Made by a program: the position numbers and the translations under genes
The notes under the pieces: model-generated
Told to the model about the DNA's origin: nothing
The model's input: the letters and a program-made list of their open reading frames with translations, nothing else
Database searches by the model: none
In this document: positions 22,682 through 31,848 of the stretch, piece after piece
Position numbering within the stretch: position 1 is the first letter of the stretch
Layout: each line of letters begins with the position of its first letter
From: JBOGCH01 sp051656645
GTDB lineage: Bacteria > Bacteroidota > Bacteroidia > Bacteroidales > Marinifilaceae
Assembly: GCA_051656645.1 (NCBI GenBank)
Contig: JBOGCH010000033.1
Span: forward strand, 1-48,811
Length of the DNA: 48,811 nucleotides
Direction of reading: 5' to 3'

Positions 22682-23095
22682 ATGCCTACTATTCAACAGT
22701 TAGTAAGAAAAGGAAGAGAAAAGATCGTTGAGAAGAGTAAATCTCCAGCGTTAGACTCTTGTCCTCAAAGACGTGGAGTATGTGTACGCGTTTACACTAC
22801 AACTCCTAAGAAACCGAACTCAGCGATGAGAAAGGTTGCCAGAGTTAGATTGACAAACGGAAAAGAAGTGAATGCTTACATTCCAGGAGAAGGACACAAC
22901 TTGCAAGAGCACTCGATCGTGTTGATTCGCGGTGGTCGTGTTAAAGACCTTCCAGGGGTACGTTATCACTTAGTACGTGGTACTTTAGATGCTGCAGGTG
23001 TAGCAGGAAGAACTCAACGTCGTTCTAAGTATGGTACAAAACGTCCAAAACCAGGGCAAGCTCCAGCAGCTCCAGCGAAAGGGAAAAAGAAGTAA
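22682..23095 (+). CDS. rpsL: Ribosomal protein S12
   Basis: 137 residues from ATG 22682 (MPTIQQLVRKGREK); a longer frame from 22634 would begin at the promoter and is rejected. Contains TTPKKPNSAMRKVARVRLTN, GEGHNLQEHS and VKDLPGVRYHLVRG, the decoding-centre loops of S12; the lysines linked to streptomycin sensitivity are present. The C-terminus has a short basic extension (APAKGKKK) common in this phylum. First gene of the super-operon, 110 bases before rpsG. Confidence 0.97.
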   Translation: MPTIQQLVRKGREKIVEKSKSPALDSCPQRRGVCVRVYTTTPKKPNSAMRKVARVRLTNGKEVNAYIPGEGHNLQEHSIVLIRGGRVKDLPGVRYHLVRGTLDAAGVAGRTQRRSKYGTKRPKPGQAPAAPAKGKKK

Positions 23096-23205
23096 TTAAC
23101 TGAAGATGCGTTTATGAGTTGTTCCCACAAGAGTTGAGTAAATGGTTGTGAAACCGTTGAAGACCAAGAGGGCAGCTTAACGAACCAATTCGTAAACTAA
23201 GGAAA

Positions 23206-23685
23206 ATGAGAAAAACCAAGCCTAAAAAGAGGGTTCTTTTACCAGACCCACAATTTAACGATGTTCTTGTAACACGTTTTGTTAACGACCTTATGGTTGA
23301 TGGTAAAAAAACAGTAGCATTCAAGATTTTTTACGATGCTCTTGATATAGTAAATGAAAAGTTAGCTCAAAAAGAAGAGAAAACTTCATTAGACGTTTGG
23401 AAACAAGCGCTTGAGAATATCACTCCTCAAGTAGAGGTGAAAAGCCGCCGTGTAGGTGGAGCTACATTCCAAGTGCCAATGGAAATTAAACCATTACGCA
23501 AGCGTGCAATGGCGATCAAAAATATGATCCTTTACTCTCGCAAGAGAAGCGGAAGAAACATGGCTGAGAAATTAGCGGCAGAGATCATGGCAGCTTACAA
23601 AGAAGAAGGAGCAGCTTACAAGAAAAAAGAAGATACTCACCGTATGGCCGAGGCTAACCGTGCATTTGCTCACTTTAGATTTTAA
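23206..23685 (+). CDS. rpsG: Ribosomal protein S7
   Basis: 159 residues: RKTKPKKRVLLPDPQFND, VTRFVNDLMVDGKKTVA, then the 16S-binding VKSRRVGGATFQVPMEI and the C-terminal RMAEANRAFAHFRF. Nucleates assembly of the 30S head. The 110-base gap after rpsL is the longest in the str part and could hold an S7 autoregulatory site as in other bacteria; I could not confirm a structure. Confidence 0.97.
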   Translation: MRKTKPKKRVLLPDPQFNDVLVTRFVNDLMVDGKKTVAFKIFYDALDIVNEKLAQKEEKTSLDVWKQALENITPQVEVKSRRVGGATFQVPMEIKPLRKRAMAIKNMILYSRKRSGRNMAEKLAAEIMAAYKEEGAAYKKKEDTHRMAEANRAFAHFRF

Positions 23686-23696
23686 TTTGCAATACA

Positions 23697-25799
23697 ATGG
23701 CTAAAAGAGATTTAAGATATACAAGAAACATCGGTATCATGGCTCACATTGATGCCGGTAAAACCACCACTACTGAGCGTATCCTTTATTTTACAGGGGT
23801 ATCTCACAAGATTGGTGAGGTTCATGATGGAGCTGCTACTATGGACTGGATGGTTCAGGAGCAAGAGCGTGGTATCACAATCACGTCTGCAGCGACAACA
23901 TGTTTCTGGAAATACCAGGATTCTCCATACAAAATTAACATTATTGACACTCCGGGTCACGTTGACTTTACTGTAGAGGTTGAGCGTTCATTACGTATCC
24001 TTGACGGTGCTGTAGCACTTTTCTGTGCTGTAGGTGGTGTTGAAGCACAGTCTGAGACTGTATGGCGTCAAGCTAACAAGTATGGTGTGCCTCGTATTGC
24101 TTTTGTAAATAAAATGGACCGTTCAGGTGCTGATTTCCAAAAAGCAATCAACGAGATTAAAGAAAAATTAGGAGCTAATCCTGTACCTTTACAGTTCCCT
24201 ATCGGTGCTGAAGATTCATTCGAAGGTGTTATTGACCTTATTGGTATGAAAGCTTACGTTTGGGGAGAAGGTGATAAAGATCCTCAAATTAAAGAAGTTC
24301 CTGCTGAGTTGTTAGAAGAAGCTACTGAGTGGAGAAACAACCTTGTTGAAGCAGCTGCTGTTCAAGACGAGGCTTTAATGGAGCGTTTCTTTGAAGCTCC
24401 AGAATCAATTACTGAAGAGGAATTGAAAGCTGTGGTACGTAAAGCGGTTATCGCTCAAGATTTCTGTCCTGTAATGTGTGGTTCATCTTTCAAAAATAAA
24501 GGTGTACACAACTTACTAGATGCAGTTATCGCTTACTTACCTCACCCACTTGATAAAGAAGAAATTAGAGGTGTGAACCCAGATACTAATGAGGAAGTAG
24601 TATTTAAAGCTGACCCTGAGCAACCACTTGCTGCGTTAGCATTTAAAATTGCAACTGACCCATTTGTAGGACGTCTTTGTTATACTCGCGTTTACTCGGG
24701 AGCTATTGAGGCGGGTTCATATGTATATAACCCACGTACAGACAAGAAAGAGCGTATTTCTCGTTTGTTCCAAATGCACTCAAATAAACAACAGCCTAAA
24801 GATGTTATCGAAGCTGGTGATATTTGTGCTTGCGTTGGATTTAAAGATATCCGTACTGGAGATACTTTATGTAATGAAGCAAACAAAATCTCTCTTGAGA
24901 GTATGTCATTCCCTGAGCCGGTAATTGGTATTGCTATCGAGCCGTTAACTCAGAAAGATACTGACAAGTTAGGTATGGCTTTAGCGAAATTAGCTGAAGA
25001 GGATCCAACTTTCCGTGTGAAAACTGACGAGGACTCAGGTCAAACAGTAATTAGCGGTATGGGTGAGCTTCACCTTGATATTATCCTTGACCGTTTGAAA
25101 CGTGAGTTTAAGGTTGAGTGTAACCAAGGAGCGCCACAGGTTTCTTACAAAGAGGCTATTACGCAAACTGTTAACCACCGTCACGTATTTAAGAAACAGT
25201 CTGGTGGTCGTGGTAAATTTGCGGATATCGTGTTTACTATCGGTCCTGGTGAGGAAGGAAAAGAAGGTCTTACCTTTGTTAACTCAGTTAAAGGTGGTAA
25301 CGTACCTAAGGAGTTTGTTCCATCGGTAGAAAAAGGTTTCAAAGAGTCTATGAGCCAAGGTGTTCTTGCCGGATACGGTATTGAAAGCATCAAGGTTGAG
25401 TTACTTGACGGATCTTTCCACCCGGTTGACTCGGATCAGTTATCATTTGAGATGGCTGCTAAGATTGGTTACAAAGAAGCTTGTCAAAAAGCGAAGCCAG
25501 TACTTCTTGAGCCTATCATGAAACTTGAGGTTGTAACACCTGAGGAGTATATGGGTGACATTATCGCCGACCTTAACCGTCGTCGTGGTCAGATTGAAGG
25601 AATGGAAAGCAAAGCGGGTGCTCGCGTTATCAACGCATTGGTGCCACTTTCTGAGCAGTTTGGTTATGTAACTGTGTTAAGAACGCTTTCTTCAGGACGT
25701 GCAAGTTCTTCAATGGAGTTTAACAACTACGCTGAAGTTCCTAAAAACATCGCAAAAGAAGTTGTTGAGAAAAACAACGGTAGAGTAGACTTATTGTAA
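23697..25799 (+). CDS. fusA: Elongation factor G
   Basis: 700 residues. GTPase motifs: G1 AHIDAGKTTTTE, the RGITI switch I, G3 DTPGHVDF, G4 NKMD and GSSFKNKG. Domains II-V follow, with the domain IV loop region (HVFKKQSGGRGKFADI) and the C-terminal RRRGQIEGME. Drives ribosomal translocation. It starts 11 bases after rpsG. The tuf gene that often follows is absent; rpsJ comes next. Length and motifs are of the canonical translocase type. Confidence 0.97.
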   Translation: MAKRDLRYTRNIGIMAHIDAGKTTTTERILYFTGVSHKIGEVHDGAATMDWMVQEQERGITITSAATTCFWKYQDSPYKINIIDTPGHVDFTVEVERSLRILDGAVALFCAVGGVEAQSETVWRQANKYGVPRIAFVNKMDRSGADFQKAINEIKEKLGANPVPLQFPIGAEDSFEGVIDLIGMKAYVWGEGDKDPQIKEVPAELLEEATEWRNNLVEAAAVQDEALMERFFEAPESITEEELKAVVRKAVIAQDFCPVMCGSSFKNKGVHNLLDAVIAYLPHPLDKEEIRGVNPDTNEEVVFKADPEQPLAALAFKIATDPFVGRLCYTRVYSGAIEAGSYVYNPRTDKKERISRLFQMHSNKQQPKDVIEAGDICACVGFKDIRTGDTLCNEANKISLESMSFPEPVIGIAIEPLTQKDTDKLGMALAKLAEEDPTFRVKTDEDSGQTVISGMGELHLDIILDRLKREFKVECNQGAPQVSYKEAITQTVNHRHVFKKQSGGRGKFADIVFTIGPGEEGKEGLTFVNSVKGGNVPKEFVPSVEKGFKESMSQGVLAGYGIESIKVELLDGSFHPVDSDQLSFEMAAKIGYKEACQKAKPVLLEPIMKLEVVTPEEYMGDIIADLNRRRGQIEGMESKAGARVINALVPLSEQFGYVTVLRTLSSGRASSSMEFNNYAEVPKNIAKEVVEKNNGRVDLL

Positions 25800-25823
25800 T
25801 ATTAGATATTTACAAAAATTATC

Positions 25824-26129
25824 ATGAGCCAAAAAATCAGAATTAAGTTAAAATCTTACGATCACAACTTGGTTGACAAGAGTGCTGAAAAGATTGTTAA
25901 GACAGTTAAGGCTACAGGAGCAGTAGTAAGCGGACCAATTCCGCTTCCTACTCACAAAGGAATCTTCACTGTAAACCGCTCAACTTTCGTTAACAAAAAA
26001 AGTAGAGAGCAATTCTTACTATGCACATTCAAACGTCTTATCGACATTTACAGCTCAACAGCTGGAACTATCGACGCGTTGATGAAATTGGAATTACCAA
26101 GTGGTGTAGAAGTAGAGATTAAAGTGTGA
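25824..26129 (+). CDS. rpsJ: Ribosomal protein S10
   Basis: 101 residues: IRIKLKSYDHNLVDKSAEKI, VVSGPIPLPTHK and SREQFLLCTFKRLIDIY are diagnostic of S10 (NusE), a 30S head protein that also takes part in transcription antitermination. Starts 24 bases after fusA. A small hairpin (TAACG/CGTTA) lies in the 57-base gap to rplC. Confidence 0.96.
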   Translation: MSQKIRIKLKSYDHNLVDKSAEKIVKTVKATGAVVSGPIPLPTHKGIFTVNRSTFVNKKSREQFLLCTFKRLIDIYSSTAGTIDALMKLELPSGVEVEIKV

Positions 26130-26186
26130 TAACGGCGATAACCTATGTCGTTATTAGAAATTAAAACCTATTAAAAGAAAAAAGAA

Positions 26187-26804
26187 ATGCCAGGTTTAAT
26201 TGGAAAAAAAGTCGGAATGACTTCCGTATTCAGTGTTGAGGGGAAAAGTATCCCATGCACTGTTATTGAGTGCGGTCCATGTGTTGTAACTCAGGTTAAG
26301 ACTATCGAGACCGACGGTTACGAAGCGCTTCAGTTAGGGTTTGACGAAATGAAAGACAAACACACAACTAAGCAGCTAAGTGGACACTTTAAAAAAGCAG
26401 GTACAACTCCAAAACGTAAGTTGGTTGAGTTCTCAGGCTTTGAAACAGCGTACGCGCTAGGTGATGTGATCAATGTAGATTTGTTTGTAGGCGGCGACTT
26501 CGTAGATGTTGTTGGTACTAGCAAAGGAAAAGGATTCCAAGGTGTTGTAAAACGTCATGGTTTCGGTGGAGTAGGTCAAAGTACTCACGGTCAGCATAAC
26601 CGTCTAAGAGCTCCGGGTTCTATCGGTGCATGTTCAACTCCAGCACGTGTATTCAAAGGAATGCGTATGGCGGGACGTATGGGTGCAGATAGAGTTACTG
26701 TAGAGAACTTAGAAGTTTTAAAGGTAATCCCTGAGAATAATTTGTTGTTGGTGAAAGGTTCTATTCCTGGATCTAGAGGTTCATACGTAATCATTGAGAA
26801 GTAA
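26187..26804 (+). CDS. rplC: Ribosomal protein L3
   Basis: 205 residues: MPGLIGKKVGMTSVFSVEG at the start and GFGGVGQSTHGQHNRLRAPG in the extension that reaches the peptidyl-transferase centre, then RMAGRMGADRVTVEN. Its stop codon overlaps the rplD start by one base (TAATG), showing translational coupling. Confidence 0.97.
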   Translation: MPGLIGKKVGMTSVFSVEGKSIPCTVIECGPCVVTQVKTIETDGYEALQLGFDEMKDKHTTKQLSGHFKKAGTTPKRKLVEFSGFETAYALGDVINVDLFVGGDFVDVVGTSKGKGFQGVVKRHGFGGVGQSTHGQHNRLRAPGSIGACSTPARVFKGMRMAGRMGADRVTVENLEVLKVIPENNLLLVKGSIPGSRGSYVIIEK

Positions 26805-27436
26805 TGGAGTTAAGTGTACTAAACATTGCCGGTAAAGAAACCGGACGTAAGGTAGAGTTAAATGACGCTATCTTCGGAATTCAGCCTAATGAGCACGCTA
26901 TTTATTTAGATGTTAAGCAATTCTTGGCTAACAACCGTCAAGGAACGCACAAGTCTAAACAAAGAAACGAGGTAGCCGGAAGTACTAAGAAACTTAAGAA
27001 ACAAAAAGGTACTGGTGGAGCACGCTGTGGTAGCGCTAAAAGCCCTGTGTTCAGAGGAGGAGGTAGAGTTTTCGGTCCAGTACCGAGAGACTACAGTTTC
27101 AAATTGAATAAGAAACTTAAGAGATTGGCTCGTAAATCTGCATTGGCTGTTAAAGCACAATCAAATGCAATGCTTGTTGTAGAAGATTTCAGTTTTGAAG
27201 CTCCAAAAACAAAACAATTTGCTGAAATTTTAAAGAATTTAAATTTGAATTTCGGAAATATCTTGTTTGTGACTAAGGAATCAAACGAAAACGTGTTGCT
27301 ATCAGCGCGCAATATTGAGAATGTTGAGATTATGCGCGTAAGCGACCTTTCAACATACAAAATCATGAAGGCTCGTCACATGGTAATGGTTGAAAGTTCT
27401 GTAGAGGGCTTAAACGAAATGTTCAATCTTAACTAA
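26804..27436 (+). CDS. rplD: Ribosomal protein L4
   Basis: 210 residues. The exit-tunnel loop is seen as QRNEVAGSTKKLKKQKGTGG then ARCGSAKSPVFRGGGRVFGP, with the globular domain around it. In many bacteria L4 also represses the S10 operon; no such leader could be identified here. One-base overlap with rplC. Confidence 0.96.
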   Translation: MELSVLNIAGKETGRKVELNDAIFGIQPNEHAIYLDVKQFLANNRQGTHKSKQRNEVAGSTKKLKKQKGTGGARCGSAKSPVFRGGGRVFGPVPRDYSFKLNKKLKRLARKSALAVKAQSNAMLVVEDFSFEAPKTKQFAEILKNLNLNFGNILFVTKESNENVLLSARNIENVEIMRVSDLSTYKIMKARHMVMVESSVEGLNEMFNLN

Positions 27437-27449
27437 TTAGGAGGAAGAG

Positions 27450-27740
27450 ATGGAAATTATAGTAAAGCCTGTATTAACAGAAAAAATGACTCAGCTTACA
27501 GAAAAGGAAAACAAAGTTGCCTTTGTTGTAGCACGCGGAGCAAACAAAATTGAGATTAAAAAAGCTGTTGAAGAGATGTACAGCGTAAGCGTTGTTTCAG
27601 TTAACACTGTAAACTACCAAGGTAAAGCTAAACGTAGATATACTAAGGCTGGAGTGGTAAGCGGACGTACTGCATCATACAAAAAAGCAATTGTGACTTT
27701 AGCAGAAGGTGATAGTATTGATTTTTTTAGCAATATTTAA
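27450..27740 (+). CDS. rplW: Ribosomal protein L23
   Basis: 96 residues: IIVKPVLTEKMT at the start and VVSVNTVNYQGKAKRRYTKA as the tunnel-side loop. It sits at the exit-tunnel rim and binds chaperones. An AGGAGG sequence lies five bases before the ATG, an unusually strong Shine-Dalgarno site for this window, where most genes lack one. Confidence 0.96.
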   Translation: MEIIVKPVLTEKMTQLTEKENKVAFVVARGANKIEIKKAVEEMYSVSVVSVNTVNYQGKAKRRYTKAGVVSGRTASYKKAIVTLAEGDSIDFFSNI

Positions 27741-27745
27741 ATAAG

Positions 27746-28570
27746 ATGGCTGTAAGAAAATTTAATCCTGTAACGCCTGGTCAAAGACATAAGGTAGCAA
27801 ATACTTTTGATCAGTTGACTACAGATAGACCTGAGAAATCATTGTTAAGACCAAACAGCAAAACCGGAGGTCGTAATAATACCGGTAAAATGACAATGAG
27901 ATATATAGGTGGTGGTCATAAACACAAGTACAGAGTAATTGACTTTAAAAGAGATAAAGAAAATATCCCTGCTAAAGTTGTAACAATTGAGTACGATCCA
28001 AACAGAACGGCTCGTATCGCTTTGTTAGCTTACGCTGACGGTGAGAAACGCTACATGGTGGCACCTATCGGTTTAACAGTTGGTCAAACTGTTGAAAGCG
28101 GTAAAGGAATTGCTCCTGAAGTTGGTAACTCACTTTACTTGTCTGAAATTCCATTAGGTACAATCATTCATAACATTGAATTACGTCCAGGACAGGGTGC
28201 TGTGATGGCACGTAGCGCTGGAAGTTATGCTCAGTTAGTAGCTCGCGATGGTAAATACGCGTCTATTAAGTTACCTTCAGGAGAGATTCGTATGATCTTA
28301 GTGACCTGTAAAGCAACTATTGGTACTGTATCTAACCCTGACCATGCTCTTGAAGTATCAGGTAAAGCGGGTCGCTCTCGTTGGTTAGGTCGCCGTCCAC
28401 GTGTTCGTGGTGTTGTGATGAACCCGGTAGATCACCCGATGGGTGGTGGAGAAGGACGTTCGTCTGGAGGACATCCACGTTCAAGAACAGGCTTGTTAGC
28501 TAAAGGTTACAAGACAAGAGCTCCTAAGAAAGCTTCTAGCAAGTATATTATTGAAAGAAGGAAAAAATAA
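27746..28570 (+). CDS. rplB: Ribosomal protein L2
   Basis: 274 residues: FNPVTPGQRHKV, GGRNNTGKMTMRYIGGGHKH, LRPGQGAVMARSAGSYAQL and the C-terminal HPMGGGEGRSSGGHPRSRTG, which includes the conserved histidine near the peptidyl-transferase centre. Core 50S protein; five bases after rplW. Confidence 0.97.
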   Translation: MAVRKFNPVTPGQRHKVANTFDQLTTDRPEKSLLRPNSKTGGRNNTGKMTMRYIGGGHKHKYRVIDFKRDKENIPAKVVTIEYDPNRTARIALLAYADGEKRYMVAPIGLTVGQTVESGKGIAPEVGNSLYLSEIPLGTIIHNIELRPGQGAVMARSAGSYAQLVARDGKYASIKLPSGEIRMILVTCKATIGTVSNPDHALEVSGKAGRSRWLGRRPRVRGVVMNPVDHPMGGGEGRSSGGHPRSRTGLLAKGYKTRAPKKASSKYIIERRKK

Positions 28571-28590
28571 CTGACTAATTAATTGATGTT

Positions 28591-28860
28591 ATGAGTCGTT
28601 CGTTAAAAAAAGGCCCTTTTATAGAATTCAAGCTTGAGAAAAAAGTAATAGCAATGAATGAGCAAAACCAACAAAACGTGGTTAAAACATGGGCTCGTCG
28701 TTCTATGATCTCTCCAGACTTCGTGGGGCACACAATTGCTGTACATAACGGTAATAAATTCATCCCTGTTTATGTTACTGAAAACATGGTAGGTCACAAA
28801 CTAGGTGAATTTGCTCCAACACGTACATTTAGAGGTCACGCTGAGAAAAAGAAAAAGTAA
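28591..28860 (+). CDS. rpsS: Ribosomal protein S19
   Basis: 89 residues: MSRSLKKGPFIEFKLEKKV, TWARRSMISPDFVGHTIAVH and LGEFAPTRTFRGH. 30S head protein that forms a complex with S13. Twenty bases after rplB. Confidence 0.96.
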   Translation: MSRSLKKGPFIEFKLEKKVIAMNEQNQQNVVKTWARRSMISPDFVGHTIAVHNGNKFIPVYVTENMVGHKLGEFAPTRTFRGHAEKKKK

Positions 28861-28900
28861 TTAAGCGTGCTTAAGTTGAACAAATGAAGATTGTATTATA

Positions 28901-29314
28901 ATGGGTGCAAGAAAAAGAATCAGAGCAAATCAAATAAAGGAAGCCAAAAAAGAACAGGCATTTGCTTCTCTTAAAGGTTGTCCTTCATCTCCTCAAAAAA
29001 TGAGGTTGGTTGCAGACCTTGTACGTGGTATGGACGTACATAAAGCATTGGATACTTTGAAATTCTGTCCAAAAGAAGCTGCTCGCAAAGTTGAGAAACT
29101 GTTGCTTTCTGCTATTGCAAACTGGAGCGTTAAAAATGAAGGAGCTCGCGTTGAAGACGCTGCTCTTTACATTAAAGAAATCTTTGTAGACGGAGCGGGA
29201 ATGTTGAAAAGACTACGCCCTGCACCACAAGGACGCGCGCACAGAATCCGCAAGAGATCTAACCACGTAACTATCGTGTTAGGAAGTAAAACTGCAGTTG
29301 AAACAGCAAAATAA
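28901..29314 (+). CDS. rplV: Ribosomal protein L22
   Basis: 137 residues, with SPQKMRLVADLVRGMDVHKA and the tunnel beta-hairpin region LKRLRPAPQGRAHRIRKRSN near the C-terminus. The N-terminus is about 20 residues longer than in E. coli (MGARKRIRANQIKEAKKEQA), usual in Bacteroidota. Lines the exit tunnel. Confidence 0.96.
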   Translation: MGARKRIRANQIKEAKKEQAFASLKGCPSSPQKMRLVADLVRGMDVHKALDTLKFCPKEAARKVEKLLLSAIANWSVKNEGARVEDAALYIKEIFVDGAGMLKRLRPAPQGRAHRIRKRSNHVTIVLGSKTAVETAK

Positions 29315-29323
29315 TAATTTGGC

Positions 29324-30052
29324 ATGGGACAAAAAGTAAATCCAATAGCAAATAGATTAGGAATCATCCGTGGATGGGATTCTAATTGGTTCGGCGGAAA
29401 GAACTACGGCGATAAGTTGGTTGAGGACTACAAAATCCGTAAATACCTTAACGCTCGCCTTTCTAAAGCTGGAATCGCAAAAATTATTATCGAGAGAACG
29501 CTTAAGTTAATCACAATTACAATTAGCACTGCTCGTCCAGGTATTATTATCGGGAAAGGTGGTCAAGAAGTTGATAAATTGAAAGAGGAGCTTAAGAAGA
29601 TTACCGATAAGGAAGTTCAAATCAATATCTTCGAGATTAAACGTCCTGAAATGGATGCTACTATCGTAGGTAACAATATAGCTCGTCAGTTAGAAGGACG
29701 TGTAGCTTACCGTCGTGCTATCAAAATGGCTATTGCTTCGGCAATGCGTACAGGCGCTGAGGGAATCAAAGTATTGATTTCTGGTCGTTTGAACGGTGCA
29801 GAGATGGCACGTGCTGAGATCTATAAAGAAGGACGTATTCCTCTTCACACTTTCCGTGCTGATATTGACTACTCTCAAAGCGAAGCGTTAACAACTTACG
29901 GTTTGTTGGGTATCAAAGTATGGATTTGTAAAGGTGAAGTTTACGGTAAACGTGAATTAGTACCTACCTCTTTGATGGCACAAAAAGAAGGAGGTAGACC
30001 ATCTCACAATGCCGGTGGCAAAAAGGGTGGTTTCAAAAAGAGAAAAAAATAG
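29324..30052 (+). CDS. rpsC: Ribosomal protein S3
   Basis: 242 residues: MGQKVNPIANRLGIIRGWDS, the KH motif ARPGIIIGKGGQEVDKLKEE, and GRLNGAEMARAEIYKEGRIP. Forms part of the mRNA entry tunnel. The basic C-terminal tail (KKGGFKKRKK) is longer than in proteobacteria. Nine bases after rplV. Confidence 0.97.
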   Translation: MGQKVNPIANRLGIIRGWDSNWFGGKNYGDKLVEDYKIRKYLNARLSKAGIAKIIIERTLKLITITISTARPGIIIGKGGQEVDKLKEELKKITDKEVQINIFEIKRPEMDATIVGNNIARQLEGRVAYRRAIKMAIASAMRTGAEGIKVLISGRLNGAEMARAEIYKEGRIPLHTFRADIDYSQSEALTTYGLLGIKVWICKGEVYGKRELVPTSLMAQKEGGRPSHNAGGKKGGFKKRKK

Positions 30053-30078
30053 TCTTTTAACTAATTAATGATCGAGCT

Positions 30079-30504
30079 ATGTTACAGCCAAAAAGGACTA
30101 AATTCAGAAGACAACAGAAAGGGAGAATGAAAGGTAATGCTCAACGCGGGCATGAACTAGCATTCGGTTCTTTCGGAATCAAGGCGTTAGAAAACAAATG
30201 GATTGAAGGACGCCAGATTGAAGCAGCCCGTGTTGCGGTAAACCGTTACATGCAACGTCAGGGTCAAGTGTGGATCAGAATCTTCCCAGATAAACCTATT
30301 ACGAAAAAACCTGCAGAGGTACGTATGGGTAAAGGTAAGGGATCACCAGAAGGATTTGTTGCTCCTGTTACTCCAGGACGTATCCTTTTCGAGTGCGACG
30401 GAGTTCCATATGCAATTGCAAAAGAAGCTTTACGTCTTGCAGCACAGAAATTACCTATTACTACGAAGTTTGTGGTTAGACGTGATTATGATATGAATGA
30501 GTAG
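30079..30504 (+). CDS. rplP: Ribosomal protein L16
   Basis: 141 residues: MLQPKRTKFRRQQKGRMKG, ESARVA-like ARVAVNRYMQRQGQVWIRIF, RMGKGKGSPEGFVAPV and KEALRLAAQKLPI. Helps position tRNA in the A site; 26 bases after rpsC. Confidence 0.97.
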   Translation: MLQPKRTKFRRQQKGRMKGNAQRGHELAFGSFGIKALENKWIEGRQIEAARVAVNRYMQRQGQVWIRIFPDKPITKKPAEVRMGKGKGSPEGFVAPVTPGRILFECDGVPYAIAKEALRLAAQKLPITTKFVVRRDYDMNE

Positions 30505-30545
30505 TCGATTGACTATTAGTTTTTAACGAATTATCAGTTGTAGAG

Positions 30546-30743
30546 ATGAAAAATCAAGAGATTATAGAATTAACCACAGACGAGCTTAAAGAGCGTATTG
30601 CTACTGAGCGTACAGCTTTAACTAAGCTAAAAATGAATCATGTTGTAACTCCACTTGAAAATCCAAGTGTAATTACTAAAACGAGAAAAAACATTTCTCG
30701 CATGATGACAGAATTACGTAAGAGAGAATTAACTGTAAAGTAA
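30546..30743 (+). CDS. rpmC: Ribosomal protein L29
   Basis: 65 residues: IIELTTDELKERIATERTAL and ENPSVITKTRKNISRMMTEL, the two-helix L29 fold at the exit-tunnel rim, which is a docking site for trigger factor and SRP. Ten bases before rpsQ. Confidence 0.93.
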   Translation: MKNQEIIELTTDELKERIATERTALTKLKMNHVVTPLENPSVITKTRKNISRMMTELRKRELTVK

Positions 30744-30753
30744 AAGTAAAGTA

Positions 30754-31008
30754 ATGGAAAGAAACCTTAGGAAAGAGCGTACTGGTCTTGTACTGAGCAA
30801 TAAGATGGATAAATCTATCACCGTTGCTGTACACTTTAAAGAAAAACACCCTATTTACGGGAAGTTTGTGAAGAAGACCAAAAAGTATACCGCGCACGAC
30901 GAGAAGAACGAGTGTAATATCGGTGATACTGTGAAAATTATGGAGACTCGTCCCTTAAGTAAAAATAAGAGATGGAGATTAGTTGAAATCATTGAAAGAG
31001 CGAAGTAA
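30754..31008 (+). CDS. rpsQ: Ribosomal protein S17
   Basis: 84 residues: RKERTGLVLSNKMDKSITVA, KKYTAHDEKNECNIGDTVKI and METRPLSKNKRWRLVEIIER. OB-fold protein that binds 16S early in assembly. Only two bases separate its stop from rplN. Confidence 0.96.
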   Translation: MERNLRKERTGLVLSNKMDKSITVAVHFKEKHPIYGKFVKKTKKYTAHDEKNECNIGDTVKIMETRPLSKNKRWRLVEIIERAK

Positions 31009-31010
31009 TC

Positions 31011-31376
31011 ATGATACAACAGGAAAGTAGATTGACAGTAGCTGACAACAGTGGAGCTAAAGAAGTGTTGTGTATCCGTGTTCTTGGTGGTACTAAGAAA
31101 AGATATGCGCGCGTTGGCGATAAAATTGTTGTAGCAGTAAAAAGTGCTATTGCAGGCGGTGATATGAAAAAAGGTACCGTAAGTAAAGCAGTAGTTGTTC
31201 GTACAAGTAAGGAATACAGACGTCCAGATGGTTCATATATCCGTTTTGATGACAATGCTTGTGTATTGTTAAACAACTCAGGCGATATGCGCGGAACCCG
31301 TATCTTTGGACCTGTAGCCAGAGAAGTTCGTGAAGGTTACACTAAAATTGTATCTTTGGCTCCTGAGGTTTTATAA
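31011..31376 (+). CDS. rplN: Ribosomal protein L14
   Basis: 121 residues: MIQQESRLTVADNSGAKEVL, GDKIVVAVKSAIAGGDMKKG, FDDNACVLLNN and RGTRIFGPVAREVR. 50S interface protein; first gene of the spc part in E. coli order. Confidence 0.97.
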   Translation: MIQQESRLTVADNSGAKEVLCIRVLGGTKKRYARVGDKIVVAVKSAIAGGDMKKGTVSKAVVVRTSKEYRRPDGSYIRFDDNACVLLNNSGDMRGTRIFGPVAREVREGYTKIVSLAPEVL

Positions 31377-31416
31377 TAACCTTGAGACTGAAGTACATTA
31401 AAAAAACAGTTTTGCT

Positions 31417-31737
31417 ATGAACAGAAAGTTTCATATTAAGAAGGGTGATTTAGTTCAAGTGAACGCCGGAGTGGATAAAGGCAAACAAGGGAAAGTATTA
31501 GAAGTTCTTCCTGAGAAGGAAAGAGCGATTGTTGAAGGTATTAATATCATCAGCAAGCATACTAAACCTAATGCTGCACATCCACAAGGAGGTATCATTA
31601 AGAAAGAAGCGCCTATCCACATTTCAAATCTTAATGTTGTAGATCCTAAAACGGGTAAACCAACACGTGTTGGACGTAAGGTATCTGAGGACGGAAAGAT
31701 TGAGCGATACGCTAAAAAATCCGGAGAGATTTTATAA
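31417..31737 (+). CDS. rplX: Ribosomal protein L24
   Basis: 106 residues: FHIKKGDLVQVNAGVDKGKQ with the KOW motif, then INIISKHTKPNAAHPQGGII and RVGRKVSEDGKIERYAKKSG. Assembly initiator of the 50S subunit. It is followed by a hairpin terminator and a new promoter before rplE. Confidence 0.96.
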   Translation: MNRKFHIKKGDLVQVNAGVDKGKQGKVLEVLPEKERAIVEGINIISKHTKPNAAHPQGGIIKKEAPIHISNLNVVDPKTGKPTRVGRKVSEDGKIERYAKKSGEIL

Positions 31738-31747
31738 TAATCAGATA

Positions 31748-31779
31748 AAATTGCGTGTCACCCCGGTGGCACGCAATTT
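31748..31779 (+). terminator. Hairpin between rplX and rplE
   Basis: A stem of about 14 bp (AAATTGCGTG-T-CAC / GTG-G-CACGCAATTT, one G-T wobble, loop CCC/G) starting 10 bases after the rplX stop and followed by ATTGTTT. A likely partial terminator or processing site inside the super-operon. Confidence 0.7.
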
Positions 31780-31818
31780 ATTGTTTATGCACATTATCAA
31801 TATTTTAGATTTAAAATT

Positions 31819-31848
31819 TTTGATTTTAAATTTAAAAGCTTACTTTTG
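31819..31848 (+). promoter_or_regulatory. Internal promoter before rplE
   Basis: TTTG (31819-31822), 18 bases, TACTTTTG (31841-31848), followed by GTGCACTG. The -7 box is a full consensus match; spacing is one base under the usual range. It would restart transcription 48 bases before rplE. Confidence 0.6.
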
